A stretch of DNA of 64,000 bases, taken from Pannonibacter indicus (GTDB lineage: Bacteria > Pseudomonadota > Alphaproteobacteria > Rhizobiales > Stappiaceae). The notes beneath the pieces were generated by a model. That model did not search any database. It was given only the letters and a program-made list of their open reading frames with translations, and was not told the DNA's origin. The stretch covers positions 1 to 64,000 of the forward strand of contig NZ_LIPT01000007.1 of NCBI RefSeq assembly GCF_001418225.1. Direction: 5' to 3'. The translations under genes were made by a program, and so were the position numbers. The first letter of the stretch is position 1; the number at the start of each line of letters is the position of its first letter. Below, one piece after another: positions 44,492 through 52,861 of the stretch.

Positions 44492-45997
44492 TCACGTCCC
44501 GCAGAACGTGCGGTAGGAGCCGAAGCTGGAGGGGGCGGGTTCGGCGTAGGCTTCAAGGCCCGGGCGCTCGGTGAAGGGCTGGGAGATAACATCCACCAGC
44601 CTGTCGAAGGGCTCAAGGTCGCCCGCTGTGGCGGCGGCGAGGGCCTCCTCCACCTTGTGATTGCGCGGAATGTAAATGGGGTTCACCGCTTCCATCGCAG
44701 TCCGGCGCTGTGCGGGTGCCATGCCGTCGCGGGCAAGGCGCGCCGTGTAGGCTTGCGTGAAGTCTGCGATACGTTCCGTGCCACCGAAGAACGGGGCGAG
44801 GGCGGCTTCGCCCTCATCCCCGAAGCGGCAGAGGGCGCGGAAGGTGCCGGTGAAATCCGCCGCGTGCTGACCCGGCGCACCCTGCGGCGTGCTCATGGCG
44901 GCAAGCAGCGACTTCACCAGGGCATCGTCGCCCTCTTCGCTGGAGGCAAGGCCAAGCTTCGCCCGGGCGCCATTGATCCAGGCGGCCTGGAAATGCTCCG
45001 CATAGCCGTTGACGCAGGCACCGGCCTTCTCGATGGCTGCGTCTTCATCATTGCCCATCAGCGGCAGCAGCGCTTCTGCCAGCCGGGCAAGGTTCCACTG
45101 GGCGATGGCCGGCTGGTTGCCATAGGCATAGCGGCCATGGGTGTCGATGGAGCTGAACACGGTCCTGAGGTCATAGCCTTCCATGAAGGCGCAAGGGCCG
45201 TAGTCGATGGTTTCGCCGGAAATGGTCATGTTGTCGGTGTTCATCACACCGTGGATGAAGCCAACGAGCATCCATTGCGCCACCAGAAAGGCCTGCCGCC
45301 GGACCACGCGGTCCAGCAGGCCAAGCGCAGCCTTGGGCGTCACCTTGCCATCCGGGGCAAGGTCGGGGTCATGGCGGGCAATGGTATAGGCGGCAAGCTT
45401 CGTCAGCCGGGCAATATCACCGCGTGCGGCAAAGAACTGGAACGTGCCCACCCGGATGTGGCTTGAAGCCACCCGCGCCAGCACGGCGCCGGGCAGAACG
45501 CTGTCGCGCAGCACCTGTGCCCCGGTCGCGACGGCCGCCAGCGCCCGCGTCGTCGGGATGCCGAGGGCATGCATGGCTTCGCCGATGACATATTCCCGCA
45601 GCACCGGCCCCACGGCAGCCTTGCCGTCCCCGCCGCGGGAAAAAGGCGTCTGGCCTGAGCCTTTCAGATGCAGGTCAAAGCGCCTGCCATCCGGGTCGAG
45701 GATTTCCCCCAGCAGCAGCGCCCGGCCATCGCCCAGCTGAGGCGAGAAGCCGCCGAACTGATGCCCGGCATAGGCCTGTGCCAATGGAGACGCTCCTTCC
45801 GGGGCCACGGAGCCGGAGAAGATCTGCGCCCCTTCGTCACCGGCCAGCCGCACCGCATCCAGCCCCATCGCTCTGGCCAGATCCCTGTTGAATTTCAGCA
45901 TCCGGGGCGCAGGCGCAGGCGCGCCGTTCCAGGCCACATAGAGGCCTTCAAGCTCGCGGGCGTAGCTGTTGTCGAAACGGAAAAGCGGCTCGGTCAT
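44492..45997 (-). CDS. selO: SelO/YdiU protein adenylyltransferase
   Basis: 501 residues, close to the usual 480-500. A pseudokinase-fold enzyme that transfers AMP to proteins under oxidative stress. Family segments include YAGHQFGGFSPQLGDGRA, LKGSGQTPFSRGGDG and GVMNTDNMTISGETIDYGP (metal-binding Asn and Asp). Ends FGSYRTFCGT: bacterial and mitochondrial SelO share a C-terminal Cys pair or Sec, while here a single Cys remains near the end. It neighbours msrA-msrB, which fits an oxidative-stress group. Confidence 0.92.
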   Translation of the reverse strand: MTEPLFRFDNSYARELEGLYVAWNGAPAPAPRMLKFNRDLARAMGLDAVRLAGDEGAQIFSGSVAPEGASPLAQAYAGHQFGGFSPQLGDGRALLLGEILDPDGRRFDLHLKGSGQTPFSRGGDGKAAVGPVLREYVIGEAMHALGIPTTRALAAVATGAQVLRDSVLPGAVLARVASSHIRVGTFQFFAARGDIARLTKLAAYTIARHDPDLAPDGKVTPKAALGLLDRVVRRQAFLVAQWMLVGFIHGVMNTDNMTISGETIDYGPCAFMEGYDLRTVFSSIDTHGRYAYGNQPAIAQWNLARLAEALLPLMGNDEDAAIEKAGACVNGYAEHFQAAWINGARAKLGLASSEEGDDALVKSLLAAMSTPQGAPGQHAADFTGTFRALCRFGDEGEAALAPFFGGTERIADFTQAYTARLARDGMAPAQRRTAMEAVNPIYIPRNHKVEEALAAATAGDLEPFDRLVDVISQPFTERPGLEAYAEPAPSSFGSYRTFCGT

Positions 45998-46078
45998 CGG
46001 TATTCCGGCAATGCGGCCCGGCGGGCGTGGAGAAACAGTCTGGAGCGGGGGCGCCGAAGCGGCGCCCGCCGCGGAAAA

Positions 46079-46585
46079 TCAGTCCACCGCCGGGCGGCGG
46101 GGCAAGACCCAGTTGGGCCGGGGATAATGGCAAGTATATCCATTCGGATAACGTAAAAGATAGTCCTGATGTTCCGGCTCGGCTTCCCAAAAGTCACCGG
46201 CAGGTTCGATCTCCGTTACCACCTTACCCGGCCAGATGCCCGATGCATTGACATCTTTGACAGTGTCAATCGCCGTCTGCTTCTGCTCTTCACTCAGATA
46301 ATAGATGGCCGAACGGTAGGACATGCCCACGTCATTGCCCTGCCGGTTGGGTGTGGTCGGGTCGTGGATCTGGAAAAAGAACTCCAGAATCCGCCGGTAG
46401 CTGATCTGCTTCGGATCGAAAACGATCTCGATGCCTTCCGCATGGGTGCCGTGATTGCGGTAGGTGGCGTTGGGCACATCACCGCCCGTGTAGCCGACAC
46501 GGGTGGAGATGACGCCCGGGAGCTTGCGGATCAGATCCTGCATGCCCCAGAAGCAGCCGCCGGCGAGAATGGCTGTCTCTGTCAT
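46079..46585 (-). CDS. msrA: Methionine sulfoxide reductase A
   Basis: 168 residues, single MsrA domain. Catalytic Cys11 in GGCFWGMQ. The conserved GYTGG and EVDPKQI-like segment ([11 protein letters not shown]) are present. Reduces S-epimers of methionine sulfoxide. Ends right after a Tyr-containing segment, no second resolving Cys is obvious. Two bases separate it from the msrB stop, so both are in one transcript. Confidence 0.95.
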   Translation of the reverse strand: MTETAILAGGCFWGMQDLIRKLPGVISTRVGYTGGDVPNATYRNHGTHAEGIEIVFDPKQISYRRILEFFFQIHDPTTPNRQGNDVGMSYRSAIYYLSEEQKQTAIDTVKDVNASGIWPGKVVTEIEPAGDFWEAEPEHQDYLLRYPNGYTCHYPRPNWVLPRRPAVD

Positions 46586-46587
46586 CG

Positions 46588-47034
46588 TCAGATCTCCTTC
46601 ACCTGGTCGAGATAGGCGCCATAGCCCTCCCGCTCCATGTCATCCCTGTGCACGAAGCGCAGGGAGGCCGAGTTGATGCAATAGCGCAGGCCGCCCCGGT
46701 CACGCGGGCCATCGGGGAACACGTGCCCCAGATGGCTGTCGCCATGGGCGGAGCGGACCTCGGTGCGGATCATGCCGTGCGATGTGTCAAGCAACTCCGC
46801 CACGTTGGCCGGTTCGATCGGCTTGGTGAAGCTCGGCCAGCCGCAGCCGGATTCATACTTGTCCGAGGAGGCAAACAGCGGCTCGCCGGAGACGATGTCC
46901 ACGTAGATGCCCGGCTCCTTGTTGTAGAGATATTCGCCCGTGCCCGGCCGCTCGGTGCCGTTCTGCTGAGTCACGCGGTATTGCTCGGGCGTCAGCTTCG
47001 AAATGGCATCTGCCGACTTCTCGTATCGTGTCAT
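46588..47034 (-). CDS. msrB: Methionine sulfoxide reductase B, zinc-less type
   Basis: 148 residues from ATG 47034. The core has [10 protein letters not shown] and [11 protein letters not shown] with the catalytic Cys. The two CxxC zinc motifs of typical MsrB are missing (the first reads [13 protein letters not shown]), so this is a zinc-free member and should rely on a different resolving Cys. Reduces R-epimers of methionine sulfoxide. Partner of msrA in one operon. Confidence 0.93.
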   Translation of the reverse strand: MTRYEKSADAISKLTPEQYRVTQQNGTERPGTGEYLYNKEPGIYVDIVSGEPLFASSDKYESGCGWPSFTKPIEPANVAELLDTSHGMIRTEVRSAHGDSHLGHVFPDGPRDRGGLRYCINSASLRFVHRDDMEREGYGAYLDQVKEI

Positions 47035-47240
47035 GAATGAACTCCTGAATGTCAGGCGGGAAAGGGGGGTGCCTTCGCAAGGCCTCGGATGCAATATGGA
47101 GCGTCCTCCCCCTCTTGCCCAGTCCGTGGCCTGCCGTGCACCGGAATGTGAGGGGGCAGCCAGCCTGCCCGGTGGGGCTGCTGCGGGAGAAGCGCAGCTT
47201 TCCGCTTGCCAAAGCGGCGGGCGGTTTGCAGGGTGGCGGG

Positions 47241-47657
47241 ATGATGCAAGATGATCCTTCCGCCACCGTTTCCGATACCTCCCTGGCTCCAGCGGGCGAA
47301 CCCTGGCCGCGCCTCAGGTTGCGGCTTGTCTTCGGTAATGACGCGATGCTGGGGCCGGGCAAGGCCGAACTTCTGGAATTGATCCGTGAGGAAGGCTCCA
47401 TTGCAGGGGCCGGCCGGCGCATGGGCATGAGCTACAAGCGCGCCTGGCAGCTGGTAGAGCATCTCAATGCGGCCTTCCGCGAGCCGCTGGTGGACAGTGC
47501 GCGCGGCGGGGCAAAGGGCGGCGGCGCGCGGCTGACGGAGGCCGGCGAGCTGGTTCTGGCGAATTATCACCGGCTGGTGGACCGGCTCGCACAGGAAGGC
47601 GCGCCAGAGATCGACGCCATCTGCGCCCTGCTGAGGGATATTCCCGGTGAGAAATAA
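47241..47657 (+). CDS. Short ModE-like regulator (DNA-binding domain only)
   Basis: 138 residues from ATG 47241 (or 47244). A LysR-like winged helix typical of ModE N-termini ([23 protein letters not shown]). The C-terminal molbindin domains of full ModE are lacking, so it cannot sense molybdate in the E. coli manner. Short ModE-like proteins are common beside mod genes in alphaproteobacteria. It lies 90 bases upstream of modA, same direction. It is divergent from msrB. Confidence 0.85.
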   Translation: MMQDDPSATVSDTSLAPAGEPWPRLRLRLVFGNDAMLGPGKAELLELIREEGSIAGAGRRMGMSYKRAWQLVEHLNAAFREPLVDSARGGAKGGGARLTEAGELVLANYHRLVDRLAQEGAPEIDAICALLRDIPGEK

Positions 47658-47682
47658 CGCTTGCCTCTCTGGGTAGGCTTTG

Positions 47683-47706
47683 CGATATTTCCTTTCGAAT
47701 ATAACG
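47683..47706. promoter_or_regulatory. Candidate ModE box
   Basis: CGATAT on the left and ATATAACG on the right lie in an arrangement similar to known ModE sites (CGNTATAT...ATATAACG), in the gap between the regulator and modA. Left arm is only a partial match. Confidence 0.5.
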
Positions 47707-47747
47707 AGGCAGCTGATGGTTGCCTTTTGCCTCTCAGGGAGAGACGC

Positions 47748-48548
47748 ATGACCATCCATCTTTGCCGCAGCACGGCGGGGCGCCTGCGCGGTGCCGCACT
47801 CGCGGTGGCTGCGGTTGCGGCCCTGTGCCTGTCCAGCCTTGCCGCACAGGCACAGGAGGTGACGGTGTTTGCGGCGGCAGCGCTTCAGACGGCGCTGCAG
47901 CGGATTGTGGCGGACTATCAGGCCAGTGGAGGCGGGGCTGTTGTGGTGTCCTATGCCGGCAGTGCGGCACTCGCCCGGCAGATCGAGCAGGGAGCGCCGG
48001 CAGATATCTTCATCTCGGCCAGCACGGACTGGATGGACAAGCTGGACGAGGCTGGTCTGATCAGGTCCGGGACCCGGGTTAATCTTCTGGGCAATACGCT
48101 GGTGCTTGTCGCCCATGGCGGTGATGCGCCAAAGGTGGAAATCACTTCCGAGCTGGACCTCTCCGGCATGATCGGCGATGGCAAGCTGGCCATGGGGCTG
48201 GTGGACAGCGTTCCGGCGGGTGTCTATGGCAAGGAGGCGCTCTCCTCGCTGGGACTTTGGGAATCTGTTGCGCCCAAGGTGGCGCAGGCGGACAATGTGC
48301 GCGTGGCGCTGGCTCTCGTTTCCGTTGGCGGCGCTTCTTACGGCATTGTCTATGGCAGCGATGCGGCGGCGGACGGCAAGGTAAGCATTGTTGGCACCTT
48401 CCCGGCGCAAAGCCATGCTCCTATTGTATTTCCCGCAGCGCTCACTGCTTCGGCACGGGATGGGGCGGAAGCGTTTCTGGATTATCTCAAGGGTGAAAAG
48501 GCCGCTGCCGTGTTCCAGGCGGAAGGCTTTACGGTTCTGAAGCAGTGA
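47748..48548 (+). CDS. modA: Molybdate-binding periplasmic protein
   Basis: 266 residues from ATG 47748, with AGGGAGAG upstream. Signal peptide ends around SLAAQAQE. The mature start EVTVFAAAALQTALQRI is the family motif with oxyanion-binding residues; SYAGSAALARQIEQGAPADIFISAS follows as expected. Binds molybdate or tungstate and hands it to ModB. First gene of modABC. Confidence 0.95.
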   Translation: MTIHLCRSTAGRLRGAALAVAAVAALCLSSLAAQAQEVTVFAAAALQTALQRIVADYQASGGGAVVVSYAGSAALARQIEQGAPADIFISASTDWMDKLDEAGLIRSGTRVNLLGNTLVLVAHGGDAPKVEITSELDLSGMIGDGKLAMGLVDSVPAGVYGKEALSSLGLWESVAPKVAQADNVRVALALVSVGGASYGIVYGSDAAADGKVSIVGTFPAQSHAPIVFPAALTASARDGAEAFLDYLKGEKAAAVFQAEGFTVLKQ

Positions 48549-48584
48549 TGGGCCTGAAGCATCGGCAGGTTTGGCGGGGTGGCA

Positions 48585-49283
48585 ATGACGGAATGGCTCA
48601 GTCCTGAAGAGTGGCGCGCCGTGGCGCTCTCCCTCAAGGTTGCCTTCTGGGCCACGCTGATCAGCCTGCCTTTGGGTCTTGCCACCGCCTTTGCGCTGGC
48701 GCGGGGGCGGTTTTACGGGCGGCAGTTGCTCAATGGCCTCGTGCATCTGCCGTTGATCATGCCGCCGGTCGTCACCGGTTATCTGCTGCTCATCACCTTT
48801 GGCCGCAGGGCCCCGGTGGGAAGCCTTCTGGAGGAAACCTTCGGCATCGTCTTCGCCTTCCGCTGGACCGGTGCGGCGCTCGCGGCAGCCGTCATGGCCT
48901 TTCCGTTGATGGTGCGGGCCATGCGGCTCTCCATCGAGGCGGTGGATGTGAAGCTGGAGGAAGCGGCCTCGACGCTGGGGGCCTCGCGCCTCTGGGTGTT
49001 CCTCACCGTTACCCTGCCGCTGATCCTGCCGGGCATCATCGCCGGGGCGATCCTCGCCTTTGCCAAGGCGATGGGCGAGTTTGGTGCCACCATTACCTTT
49101 GTCTCCAACATTCCCGGCCAGACGCAGACGCTGCCCTCCGCCATCTATGCCTTTTTGCAGGTGCCGGGCGGCGAGCCGGCCGCTTTCCGGCTGGTACTGA
49201 TTGCGATTGCCATTGCCATGGCGGCGCTGCTTCTGTCCGAATTCGTCTCCGCACGGGTCGCCCGCAGGATTTCCGGCCGATGA
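48585..49283 (+). CDS. modB: Molybdate ABC transporter permease
   Basis: 232 residues from ATG 48585 (an in-frame GTG six bases upstream is possible). Five to six helices, with the PPVVTGYLLL and EEAASTLGASRLWVFLTVTLP (EAA loop) segments expected for ModB. Homodimer channel. Stop overlaps modC start (ATGA). Confidence 0.95.
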   Translation: MTEWLSPEEWRAVALSLKVAFWATLISLPLGLATAFALARGRFYGRQLLNGLVHLPLIMPPVVTGYLLLITFGRRAPVGSLLEETFGIVFAFRWTGAALAAAVMAFPLMVRAMRLSIEAVDVKLEEAASTLGASRLWVFLTVTLPLILPGIIAGAILAFAKAMGEFGATITFVSNIPGQTQTLPSAIYAFLQVPGGEPAAFRLVLIAIAIAMAALLLSEFVSARVARRISGR

Positions 49284-50398
49284 CGCTTGATGTTTCCATC
49301 CGTCATGCCTTTCCGGGCTTTTCGCTGGACGCGGCCTTCACCGGCAGCGCCGGGGTGACGGCGCTTTTTGGCCGTTCCGGCTCGGGAAAGACGACGCTTG
49401 TGCAGGCTGTGGCTGGTTTGCTGTGCCCGGATGCGGGCCATGTGCGGCTGAATGGCGAGGTTCTGTGGGACAGTGCTTCGGGCATCTTCATCCCGCCGCA
49501 CCGGCGCCGTATCGGCTATGTGTTTCAGGAAGGCCGCCTGTTTCCACATCTCACCGTCCGGCAGAACCTGCTCTATGGCCATGCCTTCAACGGGGGCGGC
49601 AGGCCGGTGGATCTGGAGCGGATCGTTGATCTGCTTGGGCTCGCACCACTGCTCGCCCGCCGTCCGGCGGCGCTTTCGGGCGGTGAAAAGCAGCGGGTGG
49701 CGATTGGCCGGGCGCTGCTCTCCCGTCCGCGTCTCCTGCTGATGGACGAGCCGCTGGCCGCTCTGGACGAGGCACGCAAGGCCGAGATCCTGCCCTATCT
49801 GGAGCGGCTGACCCGGACCAGCGATGTGCCGGTGCTTTATGTCAGTCATTCGCTGGCGGAAGTCACCCGCCTTGCCTCCCATGTGGTGCTGCTGGAGGCA
49901 GGCCGTGTGCGCCACGCCGGGGCGCCCGGCGCAGTTCTGGCCGATCCGCAGTCCCTCGCCGCCCTCGGGCCTTCCGGCGCTGGCGCTTTGCTGGAAGGAA
50001 CCGTCCGCGCCCATACGGACGATGGCCTGACGGAGGTTAGCCTGCCTGACGGAGGCGGGGCGGATCACCGCCTGTTGCTGCCGCGCCTCTCTGCCCATCC
50101 GGGTAAGCCTGTGCGGCTGCGCATTGAGGCGGAGGATATCCTCATCTCCCGCCACGTGCCGCAGGGCCTGTCGGCTCTCAACGTGCTGCCGGCCAAGGTG
50201 ACTGGTCTGACACCGGCCCAGACCGGCAGCCTGCTGGTGAAACTGGTCTGCGGCCCGCATCTGTTCCTCGCCCGGATCACCGCCCGCTCCGCTACCAGCC
50301 TGCAACTGGCGCCGGATGTGCCCTGCTTCATGGTGCTGAAATCTGTCGCGGTGATTGCGGGCGGACAGATGGGCAGGCTTGCGGATGACGGCCGGTAG
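49280..50398 (+). CDS. modC: Molybdate ABC transporter ATPase
   Basis: 372 residues from ATG 49280; a much longer open frame upstream is the shadow of modB. Walker A GRSGSGKT, Q-loop VFQEGRLFPHL, signature ALSGGEKQRVAIGRAL, Walker B LLMDEPLAALDE and VSHSLAE. The C-terminal MOP domain (about 300-372) can bind molybdate and regulate activity. Ends five bases from the convergent DeoR gene. Confidence 0.95.
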   Translation: MTLDVSIRHAFPGFSLDAAFTGSAGVTALFGRSGSGKTTLVQAVAGLLCPDAGHVRLNGEVLWDSASGIFIPPHRRRIGYVFQEGRLFPHLTVRQNLLYGHAFNGGGRPVDLERIVDLLGLAPLLARRPAALSGGEKQRVAIGRALLSRPRLLLMDEPLAALDEARKAEILPYLERLTRTSDVPVLYVSHSLAEVTRLASHVVLLEAGRVRHAGAPGAVLADPQSLAALGPSGAGALLEGTVRAHTDDGLTEVSLPDGGGADHRLLLPRLSAHPGKPVRLRIEAEDILISRHVPQGLSALNVLPAKVTGLTPAQTGSLLVKLVCGPHLFLARITARSATSLQLAPDVPCFMVLKSVAVIAGGQMGRLADDGR

Positions 50399-50403
50399 GC
50401 CGG

Positions 50404-51189
50404 TCAGTCTTCTTCCGGCGGGCAGATGACCAGCTGTGTTCCCGAGGCTTCCAGCACGGGAACCAGCGCTTCCGGGATGGGGCCATCGCAGACCACATGG
50501 CTGAGGTGGCTGAGGTGCCCGCCGCGCACATGGGCAACGCGGCCGAATTTGCTCTGGTCCAGCACCAGCAGGGAATTGCGGCAGTTGGCAAGGATCGCCT
50601 GCCGTGCCGCCACTTCCTCTTCGGTGAAGTCCAGCAGCGTGCCGTCTTCATCCACGCCGCCGACACCGAAGATGCCGTAGTCCACCTTGTAGCTGGCGAA
50701 GAAGTCCTGCGTCACCGTGCCCAGCACGTCCCTGTCGCCCGAACGCAGGCGCCCACCGGCGATGGTGACATGAAAGCCGGGGTTCTCCGAGGCTGTCACC
50801 GCAACATAGAGATTGTTGGTGAAGATGCGCAAGCCTTCGTGGCGCACCAGTTCCTGCATGACGAGTTCCGGCGTGGTGCCGATGGAGAAGGCAAGCGATG
50901 CCCCGTCAGGGATCATGCTGGCGACCCTGCGGGCGATGCGGCGCTTCTGCGGCAGGTTCATGATGCGGCGGGTGCTGTAATGCACGTTGCCGCCTGGCAC
51001 CGGAGGTTCCACCCCGCCGTGGGTGCGCCGCAGGATGCCCATTTCGCACAGCCGGTTCACATCGCGCCGGATGGTCTGGGTCGTCACGTCAAAGCGTTCG
51101 GCAAGGCTTTCCACCGACATGAAGCCATGGCTCTGTACCAGATCGGCAATCTCCGATTGCCTGTTGCTTAAGTCCTGCTGACCGAGCAT
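50404..51189 (-). CDS. DeoR/GlpR-family regulator
   Basis: 261 residues from ATG 51189. N-terminal DeoR HTH (FMSVESLAERFDVTTQTIRRDVNRL) and DeoR sugar-phosphate sensor domain (GGVDEDGTLLDFTEEE near the end). Most like GlpR, which senses glycerol 3-phosphate. No glp genes are near, so the target is not local or is the gene to its left or right; tandem TCATATGAAC repeats lie upstream of its start. Confidence 0.88.
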   Translation of the reverse strand: MLGQQDLSNRQSEIADLVQSHGFMSVESLAERFDVTTQTIRRDVNRLCEMGILRRTHGGVEPPVPGGNVHYSTRRIMNLPQKRRIARRVASMIPDGASLAFSIGTTPELVMQELVRHEGLRIFTNNLYVAVTASENPGFHVTIAGGRLRSGDRDVLGTVTQDFFASYKVDYGIFGVGGVDEDGTLLDFTEEEVAARQAILANCRNSLLVLDQSKFGRVAHVRGGHLSHLSHVVCDGPIPEALVPVLEASGTQLVICPPEED

Positions 51190-51296
51190 ATTCGCACCAC
51201 TACTCTGGTTGCCGCCCGCTCTTCCGGGGTCAGGCCTCAAGCCATTGCCGTCTTTCGGCTGACTATGCACCGGGCGGTTCCTCTCCCATAGTCCGC

Positions 51297-51328
51297 TCAT
51301 ATGAACCGCTAGCGACGTTCATATGAAC
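51297..51328. promoter_or_regulatory. Repeated TCATATGAAC sites (likely DeoR operators)
   Basis: TCATATGAAC occurs at 51297-51306 and again at 51319-51328, 22 bases apart or two helical turns. The second copy is part of the perfect palindrome GTTCATATGAAC (51317-51328). Upstream of the DeoR gene; autoregulation is likely. Confidence 0.6.
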
Positions 51329-51460
51329 ATAAGATGACAGCTGCCTGCCTGCAATCCATCCAATTGCGGAGGCGGAAACCCTTTGACCCGGCCCCGAAAG
51401 CCGCGCACTCTTGACCTTGCGTCTGGTTACAAAATAGCCGCCGCTGCGTAAATAATCACC

Positions 51461-51490
51461 TTGACCTTAGGGCCGCAGGTTCCCTAGGCT
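51461..51490 (+). promoter_or_regulatory. Candidate sigma-70 promoter
   Basis: TTGACC (51461-51466), 18-base spacer, TAGGCT (51485-51490). Immediately upstream of the RutR-like operator and 190 bases from the NMT1-like gene. Confidence 0.45.
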
Positions 51491-51493
51491 TTT

Positions 51494-51509
51494 TTGACCA
51501 AATGGTCAG
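51494..51509. promoter_or_regulatory. RutR-like operator
   Basis: TTGACCAAATGGTCAG matches TTGACCA-NN-TGGTCAA, the E. coli RutR consensus, at all but the last base. It overlaps the expected start of transcription of the promoter at 51461-51490, so binding would repress. Confidence 0.75.
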
Positions 51510-51679
51510 GTGACGACAAGAAGATGGCCCGGCAAACGGGCCCGGAGGGGGGAGGCGAAGGATATGGGGAGACCCGCCACCGGAAACCGGCTGGCAGTCT
51601 TCACGCCGCCACGCCTGCTCCCGCATGACACTTCCAGAGACCGGGGCCTCAGCTCCGGGGATGCAAGAGGAGAAGGGGA

Positions 51680-52675
51680 ATGGCGTATTTCGCAGTAAAG
51701 GCCCTCGCCGCCGCCACCATGCTGGCAGGAGCCCTCACCACGGGCCCGGCCCATGCGGCGGATCAGCTGACGCTGCAGCTCAAGTGGGTGACGCAGGGGC
51801 AGTTCGCGGGCTACTACGTGGCCAAGGACAAGGGTTTCTACGAGGCTGAAGGCCTTGATGTCACCATCAAGCCGGGCGGCCCGGACATTGCCCCGCCGCA
51901 GGTGATCGCCGGTGGCGGTGCCGACGTCATCATCGACTGGATGCCGTCCGCCCTCGCCTCCCGCGAGAAGGGCGTGCCGCTCGTCAATATCGCCCAGCCG
52001 TTCAAGAAGTCCGGCATGATGCTGACCTGCCGCAAGGAAACCGGCATCACCTCTCCGGAGGATTTCAAGGGCCGTACGCTGGGCGTCTGGTTCTTCGGCA
52101 ACGAATATCCGTTCCTGTCGTGGATGAGCCAGCTGAACATACCCACGGCAGGCGGGGCCGATGGCGTCACTGTGCTGAAGCAGGGCTTCAACGTGGATCC
52201 GCTGCTGCAGAAGCAGGCCGACTGCATCTCCACCATGACCTACAATGAATACTGGCAGGTGATCGATGCCGGCATTCCGGCAGATGATCTGGTGGTCTTC
52301 AAATATGAGGATCAGGGCGTCGCCACGCTGGAAGACGGGCTCTATGTGCTGGAAGCCAGCCTGAACGATCCGGCCATGGTGGACAAATACGCCCGCTTCG
52401 TGCGCGCTTCCATGAAGGGCTGGGCCTATGCGGCCGAGAATCCGGATGAAGCCGCCGAGATCGTGCTGGAAAACGATGCGACCGGTGCCCAGACCGAAAA
52501 GCACCAGAAGCGCATGGTCGGCGAAGTGGTGAAGCTGGTGGATGGATCCGACGGCAAGCTCGACATGGAGGCTTACGAGCGCACCGTGAAGTCGCTGCTC
52601 TCCGGCGGCTCCGACCCTGTGATCACCAAGGAGCCTTCCGGCGCCACCACCACGGTCGTGACCGACAAGCTCTGA
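51680..52675 (+). CDS. NMT1/THI5-like periplasmic binding protein
   Basis: 331 residues, AGGAGAAGGGGA ribosome site. Signal peptide ending AHAAD, then LTLQLKWVTQGQFAGYYVAKDKGFYEAEGLDVTIKPGG, the family N-terminal motif written here in pieces: LQLKWVTQGQFAGYY, then GFYEAEGLDVTI. Family members bind pyrimidines, thiamine precursors, taurine or riboflavin. A RutR-like operator suggests a pyrimidine. No permease or ATPase is adjacent, so it must use components elsewhere. A clear terminator follows. Confidence 0.88.
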   Translation: MAYFAVKALAAATMLAGALTTGPAHAADQLTLQLKWVTQGQFAGYYVAKDKGFYEAEGLDVTIKPGGPDIAPPQVIAGGGADVIIDWMPSALASREKGVPLVNIAQPFKKSGMMLTCRKETGITSPEDFKGRTLGVWFFGNEYPFLSWMSQLNIPTAGGADGVTVLKQGFNVDPLLQKQADCISTMTYNEYWQVIDAGIPADDLVVFKYEDQGVATLEDGLYVLEASLNDPAMVDKYARFVRASMKGWAYAAENPDEAAEIVLENDATGAQTEKHQKRMVGEVVKLVDGSDGKLDMEAYERTVKSLLSGGSDPVITKEPSGATTTVVTDKL

Positions 52676-52701
52676 TCCGGCAACCGTTTCACAAAGACAG
52701 A

Positions 52702-52728
52702 ACGGGCGGCGCTTTGCCGCCCGTTTTC
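52702..52728 (+). terminator. Rho-independent terminator
   Basis: ACGGGCGGC (52702-52710) pairs with GCCGCCCGT (52716-52724) around GCTTT, followed by TTTTC. Ends the NMT1-like transcript. Confidence 0.9.
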
Positions 52729-52861
52729 GTTCCCGGTTCCCTTCCCGGCTGGCGCGAAAATCCCCACATCAGGCCGGGACCTTCGGCAATCTGTCGCAAT
52801 CGGCGTGTAGTTTGCCGGCATCAAGGGCGGCGCAGCCGCCGGATCTGGAGACGGGACGGTC

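Larger units (their letters stand above)
51190..51679. other. Divergent regulatory region
   Basis: 490 bases between the DeoR gene and the NMT1-like gene. It contains two copies of TCATATGAAC near 51300, a sigma-70-like promoter and a RutR-like operator near 51500. The region 51510-51665 before the ribosome site seems to be leader without a recognisable riboswitch. Confidence 0.6.

Noticed and set aside
48611-50398. 595-codon frame covering modB and modC
   Set aside because: Only the part from 49280 is real modC; the front is modB read out of frame.
51510-51679. TPP or other riboswitch upstream of the NMT1-like gene
   Set aside because: I could not find the conserved CUGAGA thi-box or a matching fold.
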